DNA of 64,000 nt, from the NCBI RefSeq assembly GCF_964355755.1, contig NC_092679.1, positions 2,108,001-2,172,000 of the forward strand. Direction: 5' to 3'. The notes beneath the pieces are model-generated. The model was given only the letters and a program-made list of their open reading frames with translations, did not search any database and was not told where the DNA came from. This DNA is from Antedon mediterranea (Eukaryota > Echinodermata > Crinoidea > Comatulida > Antedonidae). Positions 36,264-46,401 of the stretch are shown here, piece by piece. Both the position numbers and the translations under genes were made by a program. Position 1 is the first letter of the stretch. Each line of letters opens with the position of its first letter.

Positions 36264-36447
36264 AAAGCGTGGTTCCCACTAGCGACGCAACGCAAGGACG
36301 TAACGCAACGCAAGTGAATTGACCAATCACAAGCGATGGCTTATTCGCTTGTGATTGCTAACTGTCTATAACTTCGCTTGTCATTGGTTAAAACGCTTGC
36401 GTTGCGTTTACGTCCTTGCGTTACGTTCTAGTGGGAACCAAGATTTA
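36264..36447. mobile_element. MITE family B, young copy 4
   Basis: 184-bp copy with AAAGCGTGGTTCCCACTAGC left end and CTAGTGGGAACCAAGATTTA right end (one change). Confidence 0.93.
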
Positions 36448-36488
36448 ACAAAAATAATAGGCTATATATATATACACAGTATATCATG

Positions 36489-36614
36489 GCAGCTCCTGTA
36501 ATACAGAGGCACATATGTATCACATGTTGTGCATGTATTATGTTACGGTTAGGTTTATAGGATTGATACCCAGTCACATGTGATACATATGTGAAAGTAT
36601 TACAGAAGTTGCTT
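36489..36614. repeat. Inverted repeat with arms of about 37 bp
   Basis: Left arm contains CTGTAATAC...CACATATGTATCACATG; the right arm is its reverse complement with a few mismatches. Compact foldback of about 126 bp, probably a small inverted-repeat element. Confidence 0.8.
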
Positions 36615-37186
36615 ATGGAACTGGACATATTATAAATACAATATCGAAAATCGGATAAAAATGCTAAATGTATGTACATTAGTGTTATTCTATACAAACT
36701 ATACATTAAACTATACATTAATTGTAAATATGTTTATCAGAATTACACCGATTTTACGTTTTTTAAGATTAATGGATTTTCTTTAATAAACTCCTTAAAG
36801 CAAGTGCTGAATCTGTATATAAACAATAATAAATTGCAGTTTTTAAACTGAGCACTACTAAATTGTAATAAATCATGGAGAATATTTGCAATATAACGAC
36901 ATTTTACACAAGCTATTCTGTAAGAAACTATAATATACTATAAACAAATATCATCTTCCTAATTTTGAAATCATTATTATGGAATCATTGGAATGGTGTC
37001 TCTCATGGCCGATTCGGTTTGGAACCAAATTCGGCCGAATTCATTTACTTTAATATAGAATGTTTATTTCTACATAGAAAAATGTATTTACACTTCATTA
37101 AAACTAAGAAATTACAGATTCAAAACAGAGTTACAGCTTTCGTCTACCAATTGCTGGAGACGAACGTAACTTCATGTTTTACGACG

Positions 37187-37837
37187 TTAAAGGCAATTTA
37201 CACAGAAGAACGGTAAAGCTTGGTTCCCATTAGGACGTAACGCAAAGACGTAAACGTAACGCAAGCGTGTTGACCAATGACAAGCCACTGTTTGAATACT
37301 TCATTGCTTTTGATTGGTCAAATCACTTACGTTGTGCTTACGTCCTTGCGTTGCGTAGCTAGTGGAACCGAGCTTAAGCGGAAAACCGCGTAGCTTGTCC
37401 ACGTAGAATCTTTGTCTATCCTGAGCAGAAACCGCCTGTCCGCTCTGCGTTATGTGTGTGTGTAGCAATGTGTTACAATTTCAGACTTTAAAGCCCAACT
37501 CACCAAACATTTGACAAAAAAATATTAAGTTGTAATTGTTTATTCAATGCAGCTTATTTTTAATTGGTGTATCTCATTATAACTTTGTTTTGTTTTTAAT
37601 TTTGTACTACTTAGTTTTGTTATTTTGTATTTTATAAGTAATAATGGAGTAAGAGCAGTTTTCTGTTTGGGCTTATGCCTATTATACTTGCTCCTGGCAA
37701 GATGAAATGTAAAACATACTTTTAAGAACTTTTGCCGAATAAAATTACAGGTATTGTTATTATAAATGGTCATAAGAAATAACATAGATTCTATATTTGT
37801 ATTACCGTTACCGCTCGTCTGTGTAAATTGCCCTTTA
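37187..37837. mobile_element. Inverted-repeat element (about 650 bp) at the 3' end of the PHF7-like gene
   Basis: Left end TTAAAGGCAATTTACACAGA and right end TCTGTGTAAATTGCCCTTTA are inverted repeats of about 30 bp, extending over the CGGTAA motif. An old family-B copy (37213-37376) is nested inside. The right terminus supplies an AATAAA (complement 37834-37839) 15 nt past the PHF7-like stop codon. Confidence 0.7.
37213..37376. mobile_element. MITE family B, diverged copy
   Basis: TAAAGCTTGGTTCCCATTAG left end and GCTAGTGGAACCGAGCTTA right end, with degenerate ACGTAACGCAA blocks. Confidence 0.7.
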
Positions 37838-37853
37838 TTAGGCTAGTATACGA

Positions 37854-40800
37854 TTATTTACATAGATCTTCCATCTTTAATTTTCTTCTCAAATACTGAA
37901 CCGGTGTAGCCCGTGGTGTTGAATGAAGGCGTGTCAAATTGTGGTCACCTGACGAATAGTTTGTGACACTCAAGTTGCGTTTGGACCTTGAGCTTGGTGG
38001 TTTCTTCTCTTTTACTGAAGATAATGTGCAACTGTTAAGATGAGCATGTGACCTAGATTCTCTTTCTGGTGTTTTCTGTGTAATTTCATTGTCGACATTT
38101 TGCGTCAAGTCAATAACATTGTTGCTTTTTGTTGATTCAGAACTAATTTCATACGAAGTACGTTTGTTTTTCATAGAAACCGAATTGACCTCAACACTTT
38201 CCAAAAGCTTATCTCTAGTTCCAGACCAAATACTTGGTAATACGTTTCCTTCTTCATTGGCACAATTGCATTTTTTATAGGCAATACATGTTGGAAAATG
38301 TTTTCTTGATGAGGATGACTGTGAATGATTAAAAGCAGATTTCAAATCATTGTTTGGTGTGAACTTGAGATACTTTGTAATGTTTATAACATGCTTCTTT
38401 CTTTCATCTTTTCTTGATCTTTTACCTTTCATTTTTGTTGATTTTCCCATGTCTTCTTTTTCTTTTAAATACTTTGCTGTTTCATCTTCCGTTGGTCTTT
38501 TCCCCTTCATTTTTGTTGATTTCTCCATGTTTTTAAAATACTTTGCTGTTTTAACCTCCGGTGGTCTTTTTTTCTTAATTGTTGTGAATTCATCCATGTT
38601 TGTTTCGTTTTTCATCGAATACTGTGCTTTTTCATCTTCTGTTGGTCTTTCTTCTTCTATTTTTGTTGATTTTCCCATGTTTTCTTCCTTTCCCTTCAAA
38701 TACTTTGCTGTTTCATCTTCCGTTGGTCTTTTCCCCTTCATTTTTGTTGATTTTCCCATGTCTTTTTTTTCTTTCAAACACTTTGCTGTTTCATCTTCCG
38801 TTGATCTTTTTTCCTTCATTTTAGTTGATTTCCCCATGTTTTCTTCTTTTTCCTTCAAATGCTGTTCTTTTTCATCTTCTGTTAGTCTTTCTTCTTCCAA
38901 TTTTGTCGATTTCTCCATGTTTTTTTCTTCTTTTTCCTTCAAATTATTTGCTGTTTTATCCTCCAATGTTCTTTTTCTCTTCATTTTTGTTGATTTCTCC
39001 ATGTTTTCTTCTTGTTCCTTCAAATACTTTGTTGTTTTTAACTCCGGTGGTCTTTTTTCCTTAATTGTTGTGGATTCATCCATGTTTGTTTCGTTTTTCT
39101 TCGAATACTGTGCTTTTTCATTTTCTGTTGGTCTTTCCCCTTTCATTTTTGTGATTTCTTTCTTGTTTTCTCTTCTCTTTTTCTTCAAGGATGATTCTAT
39201 CTTACATTTCCTCAAGCTTCCTCGTCCTCCTTTTCCAGATTCTTCTAGTTTTTCTTCATTTATCTTCACAGTCGGTATTTTTGCATATTTACTTCTACTC
39301 CGGTTTACTGATCCATCTATTTTTCTTGTCTTCATTTCTTTCAAACGTCTATTACTTGATGATAACAATAATTGTGAATTCAATAAATTAACCTGTGTAC
39401 AATCATTTTCAGACGGTTTTTCCAAAGTGGAATTCGGAAGACACTTTATAAGATATTGGTGTAAATCTATTGTAGGCGTTTTTTCCATCTTCTTTTTATT
39501 CTTGTGCCTTCTTCGTCGTCCATTACTACTCTTTTGCTTTTTCTTGTTATATTCAGTTGACGTAAAAGTATAATTTTGTTTACGTTGGGAAGTTCTTGTG
39601 ACTCTCCTATTTGGTGGTTTGAAACGAGGTGAACACCGAATTTCAAATGGCGCCAATTCATCAGCAGACGAACTTTCTGAAGTAGTAAAATAATTTTTTA
39701 AAGTTGCCTGAACTAGATTTGACTGACTTTTTACCCTTTTCATTTGCTTTGATTTTTTACCTTTTCTGATTAAAGACTTTTTATTTTTGTCATCTGGATT
39801 AGTGGATTCCTCACGTTTTGTAATTTTATATTCTGAACATCCTTCATCTTCTAACATTGATAGAAGATCAGTTGACACATCAGCGTAAAAACTCTTGAGC
39901 GTATTTCTTCTAACAGGCGAGTTGTAATCATCTGTTTGAATCTCCGATTCGACATATGACTGCTGATAACTGACACAACTTTTGTCATCTTTGCTATTCT
40001 TGCGTATCATATTCTTTGGAATTACCTTCTCATCACTACTGATCAAATCCGAAGTTTTCTTCTTATGCTTCTCACAAAAAACTGAATTTGTCATGCTGTT
40101 CACATCAATAGAAGCTTCTGTGACCTTTGCATGATAGACAGACATTACTTTGTCATTTTGATGTTCCAGTTTCTCATTGTGTAAAAGAACTGGGTCAAAA
40201 TCCACATCGCATTGGCGCTTCTTACAAAAGCTTGTTGGAACATTCACATCATGAGCGATGCCATCATCTGACGTTTTGGACTGCTTATGATGGCCGACAA
40301 AACTGCCTTCATCTTTTGGATGTTCCACCTCACTCGGAAGTGTTTTGTTATGTGTTTGGTTATAGCTACTTACCAGATCACCAGTTCTTTTATGTTTCTT
40401 ACAAAGACTTTGAAATGGGTCAATGCTATTTATATTAAGATAAGTCTCTCTATCAAAAATTTCTGACAGTTTCTGTTGACTGACTGAAATAGATTTGTCT
40501 TTCTGATGTTCAAGTTTTACAGGCACATCATTTAAAATAATTGGCTTACAACTCTTTATGAAATCGCCAGTTGTCCTTTTATGCTTCTCACAAAGAAACA
40601 CTTTTACACTATCAGAAGTGTCTTCTTCAGAAGTTTCCGATAGCTTCTGATGATCAAATGACCTTATTTCGTCTACTTGACGTTCAAGTTTTACATCTTT
40701 TGGAAATACTGGCTTATGTAACAAATCTTCATCAACGTTATCTTCATCACTTGATATGAAGATTTCACTTTGGCTAAATACATCCGATAAACTACTACTA

Positions 40801-43800
40801 GTACTCAGACAAGTTTTGATATTTGGTTCTTCAAATACTTCATTCTTCTCAGTGACATTAAACAATTTACTTTGAAATAATTTTATTTTTTTCAGTGGTT
40901 TGTGTTGATCCTTTGTCTCTGGCGAAAGGCTTAAACAAGGTCGCTTATGCATTCTCGTAATCAATGGTGGTTCGTCTGAGTCACTAGCACTTTTCCTCTT
41001 GTTAATTATCTCATCAAGCTCTTTATAAATCATTGGAGGTATCTCTAATCTACATGACCTAGACGATTTCCTAAGCAGATTAATGGAAAGAAGTTGATCA
41101 GAACATCCATGCTCTATGATCTCTTGCCAGGTTAGTGGATGCATAGTCACTACTGGAAGATGCACTCCTGCAGCCTTCCTAGCAGCTGGCAAGCCTTCAG
41201 ATAGAGAAAAACTGAATGGTTGGTCATCGTCCTTGAATAATTTCACCAAGCTGTTGGAAGGTAATGGTGTTCTTAAGGGTTTCCCCTGTAGCTTCATCTT
41301 ATATGGTCTTCCATTTAACTGTTTTTTAGTAAATGTTGTAGATTTCATACTCTTTGAGCCCACTTCTATTAGAGAAACGTTTAATTTTCAAAATGAAATT
41401 TAAGGAAGTATGTAAAGTTATACAGTGCATCAATATCTAACAATACAAATCAGATTGAATGTTAATTATGTATGCTTCCGCTCTTCCACCCATAAACTAA
41501 ATAATTGTTTTGCAGAAAGAAAGTTATTTATTTTGCTAAAGCAATAAAAAAACAAAATAATGCAACTATTAAAAAATATTTACCTGAGCCAACCATCGTA
41601 CGGCATATCCAACAGGCCCAATCCTTTGATTTATTCTTCAATCCACCACACTTTACATGGCAACCTTGCGAACCACACAGATCACATAATACTATCGACC
41701 ATTGCCTAATAAAAAATAAATGAACTCTCTCAACTCTAAAAAAAACAGACTTTTCTTGAAGGTCTAAAAGGTACCAAATTCTCTTTTCACCATTAAAAAC
41801 ACATTCGGAATTTAAGATTACATCTGCATGTCCACTAATTTAGCTATTTCCATAAACAGTTACAGATGATTATGCATGTGATATTTAGGAAATTTGTTTC
41901 AAACTTGGAATCTCTTTTCACTTCCAGAAAACATGATAGTGATGGTATAAAAAAGAACTTCAGAAAATAGGCCAGTTCAAGGGTGTCTGGTATTGGGAGA
42001 TACAACTGTAATTATCAATAGAGTTTAAAAGTAAAAAATAAGGTAGATGAAAATCCAGACTATTACTACAGTAGAACCTCCATTTTACGTACGGTACGGG
42101 ACCGAAAGGCGTACGTAAAACAAAGGATTCGTAAAATCAAGGTTGACCTTAAATTGACGCCAAATACGTAGAGATCGTAGCTATAAAGGCTACCCTGTTT
42201 GTCTACTTTATTGAACAGCATGCAGGTTGTCACTAGCTAGGCCTTGCCTAGACTATTCAGGCCAGGCTAGCAAGATGTGAGGCCTAATAGAAAAGTACAG
42301 TACTGTACAGTATATACAGGCTGTGAGATGTTTAAATAAAGTGTAAAATATCAATGTTCTTGTATTTTCTATCAATAAAAACAGTCGCTGCTTAAATGCA
42401 CGTGCGTAGCTTGACTCAAACACACAGCAGAATTCCACACACAGCAGCCATGATTGTGGCTTTGTGTGCTTTGTTGTTGTTAAATTGCGCCCTCAATGTA
42501 AGAAAATGATGACGTCATCGGTTATTTTAAGCGTACGTAAAATCAAGGGAACGTAAAACACAGGTTCTACTGTATGTACTATAGAAATAACTTACTTTCC
42601 CTTGCAAAAAAATCGGCCGTCAGGACAAAGGCATTTGTCAGCGTTACACTCATTATGCCGTTCTAAGAGCTCCTGATATGCTCCATCTTCACGTTCCCAC
42701 GAAGCATCTTGTTCAGGAATGTAGATGCCAAACATCTTCATTTCAACTTCAAATTCTTTCTTGTTGTTGCAGACCGGACAACGAAAGAAATAACCCGAAC
42801 TTATCGCTTGGCGCTGAAAAGATTTAAAAAAATACTGAAATTGACAATGTTTATGATTTAATATTTTTATAATCAATTAATAAACTAATAATATAGGACA
42901 AATAATGAATTAACACCAAATTAACCTATGAGAGTGAATCTACTAACCTGTACGCACTCTCTATGTAACCATGTGCTATTACAACAAGGTGTCTTCAGGA
43001 CATTAAGATTGGTTTCACATGGTACATCACAGAAGCATATAGGGCATTCAATTTTACTTGGACTTCCACAGCTCAGATCTGTCTCTTGATGTGGACGATG
43101 CTCCAAACAATATGAACTGTTCAACAGATAAATACAAACATAGTTTCAAACATAAACATCTTTTGGTAAATCACAAAATATTGAATATCGCAGCATATAG
43201 AGTATCACGGTGTGACGTCACAACGATAGAGAGTGCTGCATGGTTGCTAGCCAACCAAAAAATGCATTCAACGCTACTATGTTGTAAAGATCTGTATTTC
43301 TATAAAATTATGTATCTTGGCTTGATTTTTTTAAACTTAAACTGTAGTTGAAGAATAAATAGATTATTAAAAACAAACATTTAGTGATCTTTTGAAATTT
43401 TAGTTTGTTTTTATTGAAAATTATTATGTTTTAAAATGACTACTTCAATAAGCCTATTCTAAACCATTGGTGACCTTGGAGTCACTCAGGCACGCATTTT
43501 TGGTTGCGCTAGCAATCACGCAGCGCCACCCACTGCCGTGACGTCAGCACCTTGATACTCTATATGCTTCTGTTTTTAAGCTCTGTCTACACTATCGAAA
43601 TACCAAATATGATAGTGATATGTCCAAATATGGTAGTTATATCTCCGTGTCCATATATGGGCACATCACATTTTCTTGTCACATAAAGTTTGATAGTGTA
43701 GACAGAGCTTTAGATATTACTACACTTACTTGAAGTTACCAAAAAACTGTGACAGACTTCCATTAGCCAGGCCACAGTGGAAGTGAAATGTCATTGGACA

Positions 43801-44796
43801 ACGTTTAACGACACAACCAATCGTAGCGCCTCTATTTGTACAGTACCTACATGCCTAAATAACAAATCAATGATTTATTATGATATCTAAAGTGTGGTTC
43901 CCACTAGCGACGCAACACAAGGACGTAACGCAACGCAAGTGAATTGACCAATCACAAGCGATGGCTTATTCGCTTGTGATTGCTGACTGTCTATAACTTC
44001 GCTTGTCATTGGTTAAAACGCTTGCGTTGCGTTTACGTCCTTGCGTTACGTTCTAGTGGGAACCAAGCTTAAGAAACTATTCAATAAGGAACTACCTGAG
44101 AATTAGAAATACTAGAGTCCATTAAATATAGGAAGGAACAGAATTAGAGGATGAACTAGAAGACAGCAACATGAGATTGACTCTATGGTCAACGGTCCAG
44201 TTTTCGGACAGTAGCAATAATGACGGGGCTAAAACAGCTGGCTAATTTTGTAAAGAGGGGAAGGTTCCCTAGGTCATGTTTTGAGCTTTGATTACTATTG
44301 GAATTGACCATCCGATGTAGCAATCGTTAATTAAATTGTTTCTCACTAGTAATTGATGTGTACAATGTATAACTTACAAGCCTTTTAGCTCTTCTAAATT
44401 CCTGAATTATATCGTCAGGTAGAAAGCCTTCGATACCTTGCCTTCCTCTACCTCTTTGAGATAGTCCACTGGCAAATAGCTATAATTTGAAATGAAAACA
44501 AAATATAATTATGTAATTTAGCATTTCACATTATTAATTTTTTACCATGCTCACTAATTTGAGAAAAAAGAAAATTTGAAAATAATTACCAAGCAATAAT
44601 GATGAATTGTAATACCACTTGCACGATCTTTTAACAGCCTACCAACTTTCAACTCATCATCATTGTTATTGTGGCAGTACAAACAATTACCACCGTCGGG
44701 TACTCCTGCTTGCCTTAACCGTTCAAGGCTCTTCTTTGATGTCATGCTAGGATCTTTCTTCTTGGTTACACTTTCAGTTTCTTCCCTGCCAGCCAT
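37854..44796 (-). CDS. PHF7: PHF7/G2E3-type PHD-RING protein with long C-terminal extension, seven exons, 1,484 aa
   Basis: Exons on the minus strand: 44590-44796, 44378-44479, 43730-43854, 42948-43116, 42596-42813, 41584-41705, 37854-41365. Residues about 28-150 form an extended PHD (CLYC...HYCL; CRYC...GCVVKRC...FHFHCG). A RING-like domain (CPICFCDVPC...CCNSTWLHRECVQ) and a final PHD (CDLCGSQGCHVKC...CWIC) follow, with the family linker GIYIPEQDASWE between. This N-terminal module of about 310 residues matches PHF7 and G2E3, which bind histone tails and act as ubiquitin ligases. There is no HECT domain, unlike G2E3. The last exon instead adds about 1,170 basic, low-complexity residues. These hold a PCNA-binding-like QATLKNYF (867-874), about ten K/E-rich repeats (1048-1307) and a SUMO-binding-like VIDLT (1398-1402). 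It probably acts in the nucleus; vertebrate PHF7 is testis-biased. Confidence 0.88.
38390..39165 (-). repeat. Coding repeat of about 27 residues in the PHF7-like extension
   Basis: About ten diverged copies of a unit like MGKSTKMKGKRPTEDETAKY followed by LKEKEEN. Copies differ much more than those of the granin-like repeat, so the expansion is older. Confidence 0.88.
42069..42572. mobile_element. Non-autonomous pogo/Tigger-like DNA transposon (504 bp)
   Basis: Left terminus CAGTAGAACCTCCATTTTAC and right terminus ending GTAAAACACAGGTTCTACTG are imperfect inverted repeats of about 24 bp, flanked by TA on both sides as expected for Tc1/mariner-pogo insertions. There is no transposase frame. 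It sits in intron 5 of the PHF7-like gene. Confidence 0.75.
43576..43712. mobile_element. MITE family A (intron 3 of the PHF7-like gene)
   Basis: AAGCTCTGTCTACACTATCG left end and TTTGATAGTGTAGACAGAGC right end. The copy ends 18 bp from an exon boundary. Confidence 0.9.
43889..44072. mobile_element. MITE family B, young copy 5 (intron 2 of the PHF7-like gene)
   Basis: 184-bp copy with AAAGTGTGGTTCCCACTAGC left end and CTAGTGGGAACCAAGCTTAA right end, almost identical to copies 1-4. Confidence 0.93.
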
Positions 44797-44909
44797 TGTT
44801 TGATTATTATTAAATTATTAATGTCTGAAAGATGAAGATCATTATTTTAAGTTTTACTTATTAAGTTATTTTAGTACTTTTTAAACGCAAATTTTTATTA
44901 TAAAGAACA

Positions 44910-45263
44910 TGCACTAGTAGGCCTACTAACTAGCCTAGCTAGTAGAGGCTAGGCTAGGAGGCCTAGCCTATCTGATCCTGCCTCACTTTACAAGGGCATA
45001 TGAAATCTTTGGGATCAGGCCTAGTTCGCCTAACCCTGGGCTTGGCCCTAGCTATAACTTACAATCGATCGAGCGTTCGTTAATTTTTTACGGCTAGGCC
45101 CAGCCTCCCTAGCTAGTACAGTACGTAGTAGGCAACCCGGCTGCCCTACTAGAGTACTACGCGCGCCTCCTTCAATTCTGCAACATTTAAATTCACAAGC
45201 CTAGGCTAGTTACTAGTAGGCCCTAGCCTTATAGCCCTACTACTAGGCTAGGCCTAGCTAGAG
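44910..45263. repeat. AGGCCT/CTAGGCCTAG palindrome cluster
   Basis: The densest cluster in the window: many overlapping TAGGCCTAG, GCCTAGCC and GGCTAGGC words in 350 bp, with higher GC than the flanks. Confidence 0.8.
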
Positions 45264-45545
45264 GCCTACATTACTTTCTTTACTTACACAATAATGGGAT
45301 ATCCCAATAATGTTCATATCATATTCACTGAATTCAATTTATAGTATTTATTTTCTATGAAAATCTTTCCTTTTCACTGCAAAATACATGCAACGGTTTT
45401 TTAAAAATCATATTTTTAATTTGATTTGAAGCTTCGACATTTTACCGCCGGTTACGTGACGTAACAAATTGTTGATCAATTTTGATGACGTTTTACACAA
45501 AAAAAAAACATGGTTGAACAATGCCGCCCTCTTAACATAAAATTA

Positions 45546-45705
45546 TTACATTAGTCTCAAAATTGAATCGCAGCCACTCGGAAGTAAATCGAATTTACGT
45601 AAACGATACACATCACCAAAAATGACGTATCCGTCTCTATCACGGAGACTACGTACAATAGTCCAGTTGGCAATGTAATCGTCGAAGTGATCAGTTTTTT
45701 CCTGT
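45546..45705 (-). other. Exon-like open frame of unknown identity
   Basis: After a fair acceptor (TTTCCTTTCATTATGTACAG) the minus strand reads 52-53 codons, beginning EKTDHFDDYIANWTIVRSLR and ending DSILRLM-stop. The residue composition looks protein-like. Any upstream exon would have to lie opposite TRIP11 exon 1 or intron 1, and I could not find one. It may be the last exon of an overlapping gene, or chance. Confidence 0.25.
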
Positions 45706-45759
45706 ACATAATGAAAGGAAATTGTATTATATTTTACTTTAAATAAACGTTTTAGTAAC

Positions 45760-46370
45760 ATGGATTGGTTTGGAGATAATATAAAGAATCTAACAGGTTC
45801 TGTAAGTGGGCAATTGAGCAGTGTTGCTAGCTTCACAAGGGATGTTTTGACAGAGGGAACTGAAGAAGTCAGTGGTGAGTTTGAGACCAAAATAAACAGT
45901 TGGTTTAGGCTAATAGGGAGGGTACAGTACATTGATGACCGAGTCAAGAAGGGGGGTGTAGGCGGACCTATATATAACTAGGCCTAGCTAGGCCTAGCTC
46001 TAGGTCTATCATAAATTATTAATAAGAATATATATTATTAATTATTTATAATTTAAAAATTCGGCCTACTATTATACAAACAAATAAATATCTTACCACT
46101 AGGCCTAGCAAGCCTATTATAGGCTAGCTAGATAGAGGTCCTATTTATTAAAACAAAATTTACAGAACTGATTTATCTTTTTTTTTCTGTACAGATCAAG
46201 GTGCAGAACTGAAAGTTTTTCAAGATAAAATACGAGAATTGGATGCATTAGTGATAGCCCAAAAGCAAGAAGTAAGTGTGAATAAGTATAACAAATAGTC
46301 AATACTGTTTTGATAATCAATACTTTAATCAGCCATTATTGAAGCTGTGTGTAGTAAAACATTATTTAAA

Positions 46371-46401
<31 letters not shown>

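Larger units (their letters stand above)
32753..37186. other. Intergenic region between the granin-like and PHF7-like genes
   Basis: No coding region recognised. Contents: a TGACGTCA site (33047-33054), one family-A, one family-C and one family-B copy, a direct duplication of about 185 bp (35699-36056) and two inverted repeats (35228-35294, 36489-36614). The rest is plain AT-rich sequence. Confidence 0.5.
44797..45759. promoter_or_regulatory. Divergent promoter region, PHF7-like / TRIP11
   Basis: 963 bp between opposite start codons. The half nearest the PHF7-like gene is packed with AGGCCT/CTAGGCCTAG palindromes (44910-45263). GTTACGTGACGTAAC at 45451-45465 is a perfect ACGT-core palindrome about a central G, a plausible bZIP site. 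An exon-like minus-strand frame at 45546-45705 is listed separately. Confidence 0.5.

Noticed and set aside
38350-39573. 407-codon plus-strand frame rich in Phe/Ser
   Set aside because: Antisense to the lysine/glutamate-rich repeat of the PHF7-like gene, whose codons give Phe/Ser on the other strand.
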